Below, in pieces: positions 46,147-56,009 of a stretch of DNA of 64,000 bases (position 1 is the stretch's first letter; each line of letters starts with the position of its first letter). Origin of the DNA: Capnocytophaga gingivalis ATCC 33624. Its GTDB lineage: Bacteria > Bacteroidota > Bacteroidia > Flavobacteriales > Flavobacteriaceae. Made by a program: the position numbers and the translations under genes. The notes under the pieces are model-generated. The model was not told where the DNA came from. It was given only the letters and a program-made list of their open reading frames with translations, and did not search any database. Location: assembly GCF_000174755.1 (NCBI RefSeq), contig NZ_ACLQ01000021.1, forward strand, positions 1 to 64,000. Direction: 5' to 3'.

Positions 46147-49100
46147 ATGAAAAGAAAATGGCTGTATGTGCTGTTGGGGTTCTTATGGCTCACATTCTCA
46201 GGGCTATACGCTCAAGAGCAGACCGTAACAGGTGTGGTCAAGGACCAAGATGGGCGACCACTCTTAGGAGTATCCGTAGTGGAGAAGGGTACCACTCATG
46301 GAGTGGATACCGATTTGGACGGTAATTTTACCATCAAAGTGTCCAATGAGAAAGCGGTTCTTGTTTTCTCTATGGTAGGTAGTACTCCAGTGGAACGAGT
46401 AGTGGGCAACAACAAAGTGTTGAATATTGTCCTCAAGGAAGAAGTAACAGAGCTTACAGGTCTTGTCTTCACAGGTTACCAAGAGATAGATAAGAAGCTC
46501 TTTACAGGTAATTCGCAAACACTTAAGATAGACAACATCAAGCAAGATGGAGTTGTAGATGTAGGTCGTATGCTTGAGGGACGTTCAGCAGGGGTCAATG
46601 TACAGAACCTTTCAGGTACTTTTGGCACATCTCCTAAGATTACTATACGTGGAGGTTCCTCTATCTTTGGAGATACCAAACCCCTCTGGGTAGTGGATGG
46701 AGCTGTACAGGAGGAGGTGGTAAACCTTTCCTTTGAACAGTTAGCCTCTGGAGATGCCTCAACCCTAATTAGCTCAGCAATCTCAGGGCTGAATGCCAAT
46801 GATATTGAGAGTATAGAAATCCTCAAGGATGCCTCCGCACTTTCCTTATATGGAGCACGTGCGCTTAATGGAGCAGTAATCATTACTACCAAAAGTGGAA
46901 AACGCAATGTGAAGACACAGTTGAGCTACCAGTTGGAGGAGTCTGTACGTATGATTCCTAATTATGCACAGTTCGACCTGATGAACTCCCAAGAGACCAT
47001 GAGTGTCTATCGTGAGTTGGAGCAAAAGGGCTATTTAGACCGAGCTACTTATATGGCTGCTCAACAAGGTGGAGCTTACCAGATCATGTACCGAAATACC
47101 GATACTTATGATCCTGCTACTGGTCGCTTTCTATTGCAGAACAGTCCAGAGGCACGTAATGCTTTCTTGCGCAAATACGAGTATGCCAATACGGACTGGT
47201 TCAAAACCCTCTTCCGACCTTCCTTAACTCAAAATCATACCTTGAGCCTTAGTGGTGGAGGGGAGAATACGACTATCTATAGTTCATTAGGCTTCTTTGT
47301 AGACCCAGGATGGACGATAGCCGATAGGGTACACCGTATTACCGGAAATATAAAGACCACTTATGACCTCTCTTCTAAGGTGAAGATAGGTATCCTAGCA
47401 CAAGGAGCCATCCGTAACCAAAAAGCACCGGGTACCTTCTCCCGTTCGAGCAATCAGGTAACAGGGGAGTACGAACGTGATTTCGACATCAATCCCTTCA
47501 GCTATGCACTCAATACTACTCGTGCACTACGTCCCTATGATGATGAAGGCAACTACGACTATTATCGTATGAACTATGCACCTATGAATATCCTTAAGGA
47601 GCTTAAGAATAATTATATAGATCTGAAGATGATGGAGTACAAGCTCCAAAGTGACTTAGAGATCAAATTCACTCCAGCGCTTAAGTACAAGTTCTTAGGT
47701 TCGGTACGCTATGCCCAAAGTACCCAAGAGCACACGATCTCCGAGGGTTCCAATGTGGTAGGGGCTTATCGTGCTAACGATAATATGATTATAGGGGAGC
47801 GCAACCCATTCCTATACCGCAACCCTGATGATCCTTCAGCCCTTCCGCAAGTGGTACTTCCCAACGGAGGTATCTATAAGTTGGAACAAAATAACCTCCA
47901 AAGCTACTACTTACGCAATGCCTTGGAGTACAATAAGGCTTTCAAAGACCAAGATGAGCAGGACAAGCATACCCTTAAGCTCTTCTTAGGACAAGAATTC
48001 CGTTATACCGATAGGGATAACCAATCCTTCGATGGTTATGGCTATCAGTTCAATCGTGGTGGAGTAGTCTTTACTGATCCTCGAATCATAGAGAAGGTGA
48101 TTGCCGATAACGCCCAATACTTTGATCGCTCTACCGGTCGTGAACGAGGAGTAGCTTTCTTCTCTCAGGCATCCTATGGCTTCCGCAACCGTTATATTCT
48201 CTCTGGTACACTGAACTATGAGGGTTCTAACCAGCTTGGTAGAAGCCGCAAGGCTCGCTGGCTCCCTACTTGGAATATCAGTGGCCGCTGGAATGTGACC
48301 AACGAACATTTCTTGCCTGCGACTCATGCTCTTTCTAACCTCTCTTTCCGTCTTAGCTATGGACTGATTGCAGGACTGAACAATATAGGAAATGCCTTAC
48401 CTATCATGATCAGTACCATCACCCCCCGCTTCCGCAACCAGGATAATGAACGCCTAATCCGTATCCTTTCTCTCCAGAACTCTGACCTTACTTGGGAGAA
48501 GGTGTATGAGACTAACTTCGGTACTGACATAGGCTTCCTTTCCAATGCGATCTCCCTCTCGGTAGACCTCTACCAGAAGAACTCCAAGGACTTATTAGAC
48601 ATCGTGCGTACTTCCGGTATGGGTGGGGAATTGAATAAGTATGCTAATGATGCCTCCATGACCACTCGTGGGGTTGAGCTAGTACTAGATACTCGTAACT
48701 TCAAGACTGAGGATTTCACTTGGAGTACCAGTGTGAACTTTGCTTATTTTAAGCAAGAGATTACCTCCTTGGCCAATGCCTCCAACAGTGTTTTCAACTT
48801 AGTACGTGAGACAGGGGGCAATGTATTGGGTAATCCACGCAACACCCTTTATTCCTATGATTTTGCAGGTCTTAATAACCAAGGAATGCCGCTATTGAAC
48901 CTTAAGGGAGGAAGTAGAGACTATAAGGATATTGATTTCCAAGACCGTGATAATATCCTCTCCTATCTCAAGAAAGAAGGAGCAGTGGATCCCAACATCA
49001 CAGGAGGACTTAGCAATACCTTCCGTTACAAGAATTGGGAGCTAAACTTCCTCATTACTATGCAAGCGGGCAACAAGATTCGCAAGGCACCCCTCTACAA

Positions 49101-49515
49101 AGGAGCTGGCTATGATGACTTAAGTGTCTTCCCAAGAGAGTTCAAAAATCGCTGGGTAGCCCCAGGAGATGAGGCCTTAACTCAAATACCTGGCATTGTC
49201 TCTCAGCGAACACTCAATGAGGAAAACAAGGCCTATATCTCAAGAGCTTATAGCGCTTATAACCACTCTACCGCTCGTGTAGTCGATGGCTCTTTTGTAC
49301 GTATGAAGAGCATCTCCCTATCCTATACTTTTGATAAGGAAGTTTTGGAAAACCTAAACTTAGGCAACCTAACCCTACGCTTACAAGCTTCCAACCCCTT
49401 CCTAATCTATGCTCATAAGGACTTGAACGGACAGGATCCAGAATTCTTCCGCTCTGGAGGAGTAGCCTACCCGATCACACCCCAATATACCTTTACCATT
49501 AATCTTGGAATCTAA
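46147..49515 (+). CDS. SusC/RagA-family TonB-linked outer membrane protein
   Basis: The outer-membrane channel of a SusCD-type importer, 1,122 residues from Met at 46147 (MKRKWLYVLLGFLW); six extra upstream codons are less likely. After the signal peptide a CarboxypepD_reg-like domain (TVTGVVKDQDGRPLLGVSVVEKG...DLDGNFTIKV) spans about 22-105. The plug follows with RGGSSIFGDTKPLWVVDG, and the SusC signature NGAVIITTKSGK is near residue 250. The barrel runs to the C-terminal FTINLGI. The SusD partner starts 14 bp later. The substrate is unknown; the linked metallohydrolase points to peptides, proteins or glycoproteins. Confidence 0.96.
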   Translation: MKRKWLYVLLGFLWLTFSGLYAQEQTVTGVVKDQDGRPLLGVSVVEKGTTHGVDTDLDGNFTIKVSNEKAVLVFSMVGSTPVERVVGNNKVLNIVLKEEVTELTGLVFTGYQEIDKKLFTGNSQTLKIDNIKQDGVVDVGRMLEGRSAGVNVQNLSGTFGTSPKITIRGGSSIFGDTKPLWVVDGAVQEEVVNLSFEQLASGDASTLISSAISGLNANDIESIEILKDASALSLYGARALNGAVIITTKSGKRNVKTQLSYQLEESVRMIPNYAQFDLMNSQETMSVYRELEQKGYLDRATYMAAQQGGAYQIMYRNTDTYDPATGRFLLQNSPEARNAFLRKYEYANTDWFKTLFRPSLTQNHTLSLSGGGENTTIYSSLGFFVDPGWTIADRVHRITGNIKTTYDLSSKVKIGILAQGAIRNQKAPGTFSRSSNQVTGEYERDFDINPFSYALNTTRALRPYDDEGNYDYYRMNYAPMNILKELKNNYIDLKMMEYKLQSDLEIKFTPALKYKFLGSVRYAQSTQEHTISEGSNVVGAYRANDNMIIGERNPFLYRNPDDPSALPQVVLPNGGIYKLEQNNLQSYYLRNALEYNKAFKDQDEQDKHTLKLFLGQEFRYTDRDNQSFDGYGYQFNRGGVVFTDPRIIEKVIADNAQYFDRSTGRERGVAFFSQASYGFRNRYILSGTLNYEGSNQLGRSRKARWLPTWNISGRWNVTNEHFLPATHALSNLSFRLSYGLIAGLNNIGNALPIMISTITPRFRNQDNERLIRILSLQNSDLTWEKVYETNFGTDIGFLSNAISLSVDLYQKNSKDLLDIVRTSGMGGELNKYANDASMTTRGVELVLDTRNFKTEDFTWSTSVNFAYFKQEITSLANASNSVFNLVRETGGNVLGNPRNTLYSYDFAGLNNQGMPLLNLKGGSRDYKDIDFQDRDNILSYLKKEGAVDPNITGGLSNTFRYKNWELNFLITMQAGNKIRKAPLYKGAGYDDLSVFPREFKNRWVAPGDEALTQIPGIVSQRTLNEENKAYISRAYSAYNHSTARVVDGSFVRMKSISLSYTFDKEVLENLNLGNLTLRLQASNPFLIYAHKDLNGQDPEFFRSGGVAYPITPQYTFTINLGI

Positions 49516-49529
49516 CAAAACAGCAACTC

Positions 49530-51071
49530 ATGAAAAGAAACAAATACTTGTCCCTCTTAGCCTTAGCCCTTACCTTGGTGCTAAGCGCTTGTAACAAAAT
49601 ATTAGACGACCTACCTGATAGCCGTACAGAAATAGATAGTCCTGAAAAAATAGAGGAACTCTTGGTCGGCGCCTATCCTAATCGCTTTCCTACTTACATC
49701 GCAGAGATGATGAGTGATAATGTAAGCGAGAAGACCTCTTTCTTAGGAATCTCAACCCTTAATACAGATATGTATTTCTGGAGAGATAACAACGAGATAG
49801 ATGGGGAGGATAATACCCCAACCGACTATTGGATAGCCTGCTATGCGGCCATTGGGGCAGCCAATCAGGCTTTGGAATCCTATGCTGAATTAGGCGAGAC
49901 AGCCCGATATAACTATATCAAAGGAGAAGCCTTGGTAGCACGAGCCTATGCCCATTTTATGTTGGCTTACCTTTGGTGTAAGCCTTATAATGAGGCTACC
50001 GCTGCCACTGATTTGGGATTGGCCTATATTACTGAGCCAGAAAAGCATGTCTTTGGGCACTACACCCGTATCTCCCTCAAGGACTACTACAATGCAATAG
50101 AGCGCGACCTCACCCAAGGGCTTCCCTTGCTCGATGATAGCAAATATAAGCAACCTCGTTTCCACTTCACTACAGCGGCAGCTCATGCCTTTGCTACGCG
50201 CTTCTACCTAATGAAAGCCCAGTGGAATAAGGTAATTGAACATGCCGATGCCGTTTTGGGAGCCAATGCAGAAACCAAGCTTAGGAACATAAAAACCCTC
50301 AATGCAGTAGCCCTCGAGTCCAGAAGTGCTTACTATACAGAATCCACTAACCCATCCAATATACTTGTGGGTACGGCTCGCTCTGCCTTGGCCTATCGTT
50401 TCCAGACTCATAAGTATAGCCTAACTTTGCAAAAGATGGCGGAGATCTGCTCTCCTCGTAATACCCATCCTTTGAACTTCTCCAATATCAGTTGGGAAGC
50501 AGTCAATTCGGCTTTGGGAGATGGTGCAGGTAATATCGTCTTTCCTAAGTCTAACTACTACTATAAGTATGTGAATCGTTCGGCAGGTACTAGGGTTTAT
50601 TATAGTGCAGCGGTTTTGTTCTCTTATGACGAGGTCTACCTCAACCGCTTGGAGGCCTATCTAATGTCTGGCAACTTAGATCAGTTCCGTCGTGACCTCT
50701 TTACCTATCTGATTCCTAAGACCCATAATAGCTCCCGACCCAATGAGGCCTATCCTTTCCCTCGCTTGACCTTCGAGCGCTATATGACTCAGGAGGCGCT
50801 TGATAGGCGTTATCAGGGTAGAGGAGTTGATTTCGATCCTTCCTATCCCCTCACAACCCGACAGAGAGAATGGCTCCAAGCTGTGGTGGATATCCGACGA
50901 GTGGAGTTTGTACAAGAGGGCTTGCGCTGGTTTGATAACAAGCGCTTAGGGATGAAGGTCGTGCATAAGGTGGGCGATGGCCAAATAGAACTCACCAAGG
51001 GTGACCCTCGTCGAGAGCTTCAAATTCCTAATAGCGCCCTTGAATTTGGTATGGCACCCAATCCTCGTTAA
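49530..51071 (+). CDS. SusD/RagB-family substrate-binding lipoprotein
   Basis: The surface lid of the SusCD importer, 513 residues. The lipobox is LVLSAC with Cys21. The SusD N-terminal pattern LDDLPDSRTEIDSPEKIEELLVGAYP, the TPR-like helices (YNYIKGEALVARAYAHFMLAYLW) and the RREFVQEGLRW-like end (VDIRRVEFVQEGLRWFDNKRLG) are characteristic. It is the second gene of the operon, followed 19 bp later by the metallohydrolase. Confidence 0.96.
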   Translation: MKRNKYLSLLALALTLVLSACNKILDDLPDSRTEIDSPEKIEELLVGAYPNRFPTYIAEMMSDNVSEKTSFLGISTLNTDMYFWRDNNEIDGEDNTPTDYWIACYAAIGAANQALESYAELGETARYNYIKGEALVARAYAHFMLAYLWCKPYNEATAATDLGLAYITEPEKHVFGHYTRISLKDYYNAIERDLTQGLPLLDDSKYKQPRFHFTTAAAHAFATRFYLMKAQWNKVIEHADAVLGANAETKLRNIKTLNAVALESRSAYYTESTNPSNILVGTARSALAYRFQTHKYSLTLQKMAEICSPRNTHPLNFSNISWEAVNSALGDGAGNIVFPKSNYYYKYVNRSAGTRVYYSAAVLFSYDEVYLNRLEAYLMSGNLDQFRRDLFTYLIPKTHNSSRPNEAYPFPRLTFERYMTQEALDRRYQGRGVDFDPSYPLTTRQREWLQAVVDIRRVEFVQEGLRWFDNKRLGMKVVHKVGDGQIELTKGDPRRELQIPNSALEFGMAPNPR

Positions 51072-51090
51072 TCTTTTAATTCTTTGAAGT

Positions 51091-51957
51091 ATGAAAAAAA
51101 TAACCTATATATGTATTGCTCTTTCTGTTGCCTTTTCCAGCTGCAATAAGAAAGAGACACTCGATCCCCAAAGTGTGATCCATGACGATACGGATACCCC
51201 CACTACCCTGGATACTTATATCCGAAACGAATATATCAATCCCTATAATATAGAGGTCAATTACAAATATGTGGACATCAACTACGAGATGGGACGCTAC
51301 CTATATCCACCGACTGAAAGCAAGGTACAGCCTTTCTTGGAGATGATCAAGTATGTTTGGTTAGGAGCCTATCAACAAGTAGCTGGTACGACCTTTGTTA
51401 GCCAAGTAGCTCCTCGACAGATAAGCCTTATCGGAGGGCGTAACTTGGATCCTCAGCGCAATCCCGAGACCTACCTCTTCGAGGAAACTCTCGGTCAGGC
51501 TGACAATGGGGCTAAGATCACCATCGCTCGCGTTGACTATTACGATCCAGCCCATCCAAATGAGGAGAATATCAGGCACATTATTCATACCATTCAGCAT
51601 GAGTACTGCCATATCATCAATCAGCATAAGCCCTTTGCGCCTGAATTTGGGAAAATAACCCCCGATGATTACAGTTCTTCTTGGCATGGTAAGACAACGG
51701 CTCAGGCCAATGCCTTAGGCTTTATTACCAACTATGCAGCGGCAAACCCCTTTGAGGACTTTGCTGAAATGACCTCTCATATGCTCATGAAGTCCAAGGC
51801 GCAATGGGATGCCGCCCTCAATGCCATGCCTGAGAAAGGGAAGGTAGCTCTTAAGAAGAAAGAAGCCTTTATCGTGGAGTACTTCAGAGCCGAATGGGGT
51901 ATTGACTTCTATCAGCTCCAAGGGGTCGCTTACCAAAGAATGCAGAACTATTTGTAA
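51091..51957 (+). CDS. Substrate import-associated zinc metallohydrolase lipoprotein
   Basis: A 288-residue lipoprotein (lipobox AFSSC, Cys18) with the zinc motif HEYCH at 170-174 and a further His179. It matches the Bacteroidetes family of HExxH lipoproteins that accompany SusC/SusD genes. The expected role is to cut a polypeptide substrate at the cell surface for import, which is inferred from context. It stands between the SusD gene and a DUF4302 gene, the common order for this type of locus. Confidence 0.88.
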   Translation: MKKITYICIALSVAFSSCNKKETLDPQSVIHDDTDTPTTLDTYIRNEYINPYNIEVNYKYVDINYEMGRYLYPPTESKVQPFLEMIKYVWLGAYQQVAGTTFVSQVAPRQISLIGGRNLDPQRNPETYLFEETLGQADNGAKITIARVDYYDPAHPNEENIRHIIHTIQHEYCHIINQHKPFAPEFGKITPDDYSSSWHGKTTAQANALGFITNYAAANPFEDFAEMTSHMLMKSKAQWDAALNAMPEKGKVALKKKEAFIVEYFRAEWGIDFYQLQGVAYQRMQNYL

Positions 51958-51975
51958 ACCAAAACAGATACTAAA

Positions 51976-53322
51976 ATGAGAAAAATATTATACCTACTCG
52001 CTATCATAGCTGTAGCCGGATGTCAGAAGAACGAACCTGACTTGCTCATGGGTAAGAATGCTTCCGAACGTATACAGCAGAACAAGGAAAATCTCAAAAA
52101 AACGCTCTCGGAGGCGCCTTATGGTTGGAAATTGAGCTATTTTCCTAAAAAGAATACCTTCGGAGGCTATACCTTTCTAATGAAGTTCACCCTCGGAGGA
52201 CGCGTAACGATGGTGGCTGATTTTGGTAGTGGAACAACCCCTCAGGAGAGTGGCTACCAAATTCAGGAAGGACAAGGTCCCCTTTTGGTCTTTACCACCC
52301 GAAACTACATTCATACCCTGCTCGAACCTCTTACCTATAGCTCAGACCCTCGTGAGCATATCGGTAAAGGTCTCGAAGGTGAATTTCAGTTTGTCTATAT
52401 AGGGCAGGAAGGTGATAAACTTAAGTTCAAAACCCAACGAAAGTCAACCGAACAATTCCTTTATTTTGAAAAGGCCACTGCCGAGGATTGGACAACTATA
52501 GGTACTCAAGGAGAACAGCTCGATGGTATTGATCATACCTATTACCTAAAAGTGACTTCTGCTCAAGGGGTGGAGAATTACTTTGTAAGAAGTGCCTTCC
52601 GCATGTTCCTCTTTACCTCCATGCAGGATAGCCACAAAGCAAGCCGAGCAGGTATTGCGGTGAATTCTAATGGACTGACCTTCACACCTTCGTTGGAGAT
52701 AGCAGGAGAAAAATTCACTCATATGACAGCAGTGCCAGGAACTCCTCCGCTGAACTATAGAGCACAAAGCAATGGAGTGACTATTGAGCTAAGACACTTC
52801 AACAATCCTATGGATGAGTTCGAATCCCAAGGGGATGTTGTCACTGACTTTATAGTACTCTTAGGCGATCAAGCACATCTTAACTTGCCTTATATGAGTG
52901 CGGACTTCAAAAGAGACTTCTATACAGAGGTAGGCGAAGGGAAATTCTTCTCCTATGAGCTACTCTTCCAATCCGATGCGGACACCCCTCTCTTGCGGGT
53001 AGGCTATACCCCTACAGGAAACCAAAATGATAGAGTGTATTACGCATACAAATGCAACTATGAAATCCGTGATAAGAAGATATACATCACCTTCATAGGC
53101 GAGCATGAGGATATGGATGAGTTCTGGATAGATCCTAATAATGAAGAAATTCTACAGATGGCACAGGAGCGATTGACTCATTTTATTCAAATGAGCTCGC
53201 AAGGTATCTATCTTTGGAAGTCCAGCTTATCGGCTACCTTGGGACCAGTATACTATATGAGAAGTATCTCAGAACCTAAATATTACTTCCCTGGCACAGT
53301 AAACCAAGCCGTGGAAGAATAA
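51976..53322 (+). CDS. DUF4302 lipoprotein
   Basis: A 448-residue lipoprotein with signal MRKILYLLAIIAVAGC (Cys16). The start of the mature part (ASERIQQNKENLKKTLSEAPYGWKLSYFPKK) followed by GGYTFLMKF is the DUF4302 pattern. DUF4302 proteins occur with SusCD-metallohydrolase loci and probably bind the substrate at the surface, but this has not been shown to my knowledge. It is the last gene of the operon, closed by the 22-bp hairpin at 53336-53386. Confidence 0.85.
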   Translation: MRKILYLLAIIAVAGCQKNEPDLLMGKNASERIQQNKENLKKTLSEAPYGWKLSYFPKKNTFGGYTFLMKFTLGGRVTMVADFGSGTTPQESGYQIQEGQGPLLVFTTRNYIHTLLEPLTYSSDPREHIGKGLEGEFQFVYIGQEGDKLKFKTQRKSTEQFLYFEKATAEDWTTIGTQGEQLDGIDHTYYLKVTSAQGVENYFVRSAFRMFLFTSMQDSHKASRAGIAVNSNGLTFTPSLEIAGEKFTHMTAVPGTPPLNYRAQSNGVTIELRHFNNPMDEFESQGDVVTDFIVLLGDQAHLNLPYMSADFKRDFYTEVGEGKFFSYELLFQSDADTPLLRVGYTPTGNQNDRVYYAYKCNYEIRDKKIYITFIGEHEDMDEFWIDPNNEEILQMAQERLTHFIQMSSQGIYLWKSSLSATLGPVYYMRSISEPKYYFPGTVNQAVEE

Positions 53323-53335
53323 GAGATATATTGTT

Positions 53336-53386
53336 AATAATGGTTAATGATTCATCCCATGCGAGGATGAATCATTAACCATTATT
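53336..53386. terminator. 22-bp perfect hairpin ending the SusC operon
   Basis: The arms 53336-53357 and 53365-53386 are exact complements with a 7-nt loop (CATGCGA). The outer half consists of TTAATGATT-type words. It lies between the DUF4302 stop and the next promoter; there is no long T-run. Confidence 0.75.
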
Positions 53387-53406
53387 GAATTATTATATAT
53401 TTCTCA

Positions 53407-53437
53407 TTGGTCATTTCTTATTTAATTCGTATCTTTG
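53407..53437 (+). promoter_or_regulatory. Promoter of the ExbB-like/DUF2149/maf unit
   Basis: TTG (53407-53409) and TATCTTTG (53430-53437) are 20 bp apart; the start codon is 24 bp downstream. It separates this unit from the SusC operon. Confidence 0.75.
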
Positions 53438-53461
53438 CACTTAGAAATAATCTAAATCAAA

Positions 53462-54064
53462 ATGGATCAAATCTCACAAATTCTTTTCTTAGTATCGGAC
53501 AGCTTGCTCATTCCAGACATCATAGTGCTGTTGATACTCTTTGTACGCGCGCTACTGCTCTCTGGTAGCTTTTATAACCAATTCATTACCAAATACAAAA
53601 ACCAGCGACAACTCTCCCCCATCTTGGAGACGCTCAGCCCAGAGTCACTACCTCGCTTACAGGAAGCGCTTCCCGAGAAGGACAATTCTCTCTTTGTAAA
53701 ATACCTGCGTAAGATCCTACTTCGTCCTACCGATGGGGCTTATGCCGATTATATGATTTCCAATTTTGAGAATGAGGCTGAGAAGGATATCGTCACCTCC
53801 AAACTACTTTCCAAGGTAGGCCCTGTATTGGGACTTATCGGAACACTTATCGCCATGAGCCCTGCTCTTACAGGTCTCTCTCAGGGGGACATCTCCAAGA
53901 TGGCTTCCAATATGCAGGTGGTCTTCGCCACTACGGTTGTGGGATTAGTAGTAAGCCTTGTAGGGCTTATCACTCTACAGTTCAAACAACGCTGGTATGC
54001 CAAAGAGGTAAACCAGTTAGATTATATTTCCCGTATTGCTACCCAACAAACTCCTGAGAAATGA
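53462..54064 (+). CDS. MotA/TolQ/ExbB proton channel family protein
   Basis: A 200-residue inner-membrane protein with three predicted helices (about 10-35, 118-140 and 160-182). The ExbB-type core is KVGPVLGLIGTLIAMSPALTGL...VVFATTVVGLVVSLVGLITLQ. Together with the next gene, which overlaps its stop by 4 bp, it matches the HmuU-HmuV type pair of heme uptake loci in Porphyromonas. There the channel protein is paired with a DUF2149 protein instead of ExbD. It probably converts proton flow into work on an outer membrane receptor; the receptor served is not proven. Confidence 0.85.
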   Translation: MDQISQILFLVSDSLLIPDIIVLLILFVRALLLSGSFYNQFITKYKNQRQLSPILETLSPESLPRLQEALPEKDNSLFVKYLRKILLRPTDGAYADYMISNFENEAEKDIVTSKLLSKVGPVLGLIGTLIAMSPALTGLSQGDISKMASNMQVVFATTVVGLVVSLVGLITLQFKQRWYAKEVNQLDYISRIATQQTPEK

Positions 54065-54399
54065 GAAATTCCCGAAGAACAAACCCATTCAAGGACGACG
54101 ATGCTGATCCACTAAGTGTCGTGGTCAATCTCTTCGATGTCGCTATGGTTTTCTCCGTTGCTCTAATGGTATCCATGGTGATGAATCTGAACCTCTCTGC
54201 CTTTTTCACAGGAGGAGACTTCACTATTGTCAATAAAAATGGAGATGATATGGAGATTATCCAGAAAAAAGGAGAGAAAATTACCAAATACAAAACTGCT
54301 AAAGGGGCTTCCTCTTCGAGTTCCTCCAAGGACAAAGGTAAGCGATTGGGAACCCTCTATGAGAATGAGGACGGAGAGAATATTTTTGTCCCAGACTAA
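54061..54399 (+). CDS. DUF2149 protein, ExbD-like partner
   Basis: A 112-residue protein with one membrane helix near 25-45. NPFKDDDADPLSVVVNLFDVAMVFSVALMVS is the DUF2149 signature, and the conserved Asp in the helix resembles the functional Asp of ExbD. A basic, Ser-rich stretch (SSSSSSKDKGK) and an acidic end (YENEDGENIFVPD) follow. It overlaps the ExbB-like gene by 4 bp, so a stable complex is likely. Confidence 0.85.
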   Translation: MRNSRRTNPFKDDDADPLSVVVNLFDVAMVFSVALMVSMVMNLNLSAFFTGGDFTIVNKNGDDMEIIQKKGEKITKYKTAKGASSSSSSKDKGKRLGTLYENEDGENIFVPD

Positions 54400-54413
54400 T
54401 CTTTCGAAAGCTT

Positions 54414-55013
54414 ATGTTATCACAATCACTCAGGGGATATTCCCTTATCTTAGCCTCTGCTTCTCCACGCAGAGCCCAATTCCTCAAGGACCTAGGTCTC
54501 CCCTTTGAAGTTCGTATCAAGCAAACAGATGAGCACTACCCCAAAGACTTAAAAGGAGCTGAAATTCCCTTATATATTGCTCAAGAAAAAGCGCATGCTT
54601 TCTCAGGAGAGATTGCTGAAAAAGAAATTCTTATTACGGCTGATACGCTTATATGGTTTGAAGGAAAAGCTATCGGCAAGCCCAAGGACTATGCCGATGC
54701 AAGAGCTACACTTAGTGATTTCTCAGGGAAAACACATGAGGTGATTACAGCAGTATGCCTGAAAGGAAAGGAGCAACAAAGGGCTTTTTATGAGAGTACT
54801 CAGGTGACTTTCTCCACCCTTACCCCTGAAATGATTGATTACTATCTTACCCACTACCAACCTTTTGACAAGGCTGGTAGCTATGGGATACAGGAATGGA
54901 TAGGTGCTGTAGGAATTACCCAAATCAAGGGGTCTTATAACAATGTTGTAGGCTTCCCTACACAATTATTTTGGGAAGAACTTACAGAGATGATAGCCTC
55001 CCAAACTATATAG
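54414..55013 (+). CDS. maf: Maf family nucleotide pyrophosphatase
   Basis: A house-cleaning enzyme that hydrolyses non-canonical or modified nucleoside triphosphates to the monophosphate. The 199 residues show the N-terminal LILASASPRRAQFL motif, ITADTLIWFEGKAIGKPKD, SGKTHEVITAV and the KAGSYGIQEW motif. It starts 14 bp after the DUF2149 stop and so belongs to that unit. Its 3' end overlaps the convergent prenyl synthase gene by 8 bp. Confidence 0.93.
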   Translation: MLSQSLRGYSLILASASPRRAQFLKDLGLPFEVRIKQTDEHYPKDLKGAEIPLYIAQEKAHAFSGEIAEKEILITADTLIWFEGKAIGKPKDYADARATLSDFSGKTHEVITAVCLKGKEQQRAFYESTQVTFSTLTPEMIDYYLTHYQPFDKAGSYGIQEWIGAVGITQIKGSYNNVVGFPTQLFWEELTEMIASQTI

Positions 55014-55989
55014 TTCGCTCTATGACGTAAGTGACTATCTGTAGCAGTGCTTTTTTATAAGGAGAATCTGGAAAGCGATCCAATATAGCCAACGCTTTTG
55101 CTTGGTATTCTTTCATTTTCTCCTGGGTATAGTCGATTCCTCCATGTGCTTTGACAAAGGCTATCACTTCTTTCACCCGTTTTTTGTCTGTATTGTGGTT
55201 TTTGATACTATTGATCAGCCAATGGCGGTCTTTTTCGGTAACCATATTGAGGGTATAGATCAGTGGAAGGGTCATTTTTTGTTCCTTAATATCGATTCCT
55301 GTAGGCTTTCCAATAGCTTCTTCTGTATAGTCAAAGAGGTCATCCTTTATCTGGAAGGCCATACCGACATATTCTCCAAAAAGGCGCATTTGCTCTATCA
55401 CTTGGCTATTTTCAGGAGCTACCGAGCAAGCTCCCATAGCACAACAAGCGGCAATGAGGGTAGCCGTTTTCTGTCGGATAATCTCATAATATACTTCCTC
55501 GGTGATATCCAATCTGCGCGCTTTTTCCATTTGTAAGAGCTCTCCCTCACTCATCTCTCGTACTGCTACGGAAATGATTCTCAATAGGTCAAAATCCCCA
55601 TTGTCTATAGAAAGAAGTAGTCCCTTGGAGAGGAGATAATCCCCTACCAGAACTGCTATCTTATTCTTCCACAAGGCATTGATAGAAAAGAAACCTCGCC
55701 TTTTGTTACTATCATCTACGACATCGTCATGAACCAAAGTAGCCGTATGGATCAACTCAATGACCGCCGCTCCTCGGTAGGTACGCTCCTGTACGAGTCC
55801 TTCAGAGACAAGCTTTGCCACCAAGAATACGAACATGGGGCGCATCTGTTTCCCCTTGCGGTTTACTATATAGTGGGTGATACGATTGAGCAAGGCCACC
55901 CTTGAGGACATAGAGTCTCTGAACTTGTCCTCAAAGGCGGCCATCTCCTGAGCGATAGGCTCTTTTATTTGTTCTATGATTTTCGCCAA
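55006..55989 (-). CDS. Polyprenyl diphosphate synthase (octaprenyl type)
   Basis: A trans-prenyl chain elongation enzyme of 327 residues that makes the side chain of menaquinone. The first Asp-rich motif is VHDDVVDDSNKRRG, the second is KDDLFDYT, and RKGKQMRPMFVFL precedes them. It resembles IspB, but chain length cannot be read from sequence. It pairs functionally with ubiE in this window. It follows the hemerythrin-PAS gene by 20 bp. Confidence 0.92.
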   Translation of the reverse strand: MAKIIEQIKEPIAQEMAAFEDKFRDSMSSRVALLNRITHYIVNRKGKQMRPMFVFLVAKLVSEGLVQERTYRGAAVIELIHTATLVHDDVVDDSNKRRGFFSINALWKNKIAVLVGDYLLSKGLLLSIDNGDFDLLRIISVAVREMSEGELLQMEKARRLDITEEVYYEIIRQKTATLIAACCAMGACSVAPENSQVIEQMRLFGEYVGMAFQIKDDLFDYTEEAIGKPTGIDIKEQKMTLPLIYTLNMVTEKDRHWLINSIKNHNTDKKRVKEVIAFVKAHGGIDYTQEKMKEYQAKALAILDRFPDSPYKKALLQIVTYVIERTI

Positions 55990-56009
55990 AGCAAAAAGTT
56001 ATTTATATC

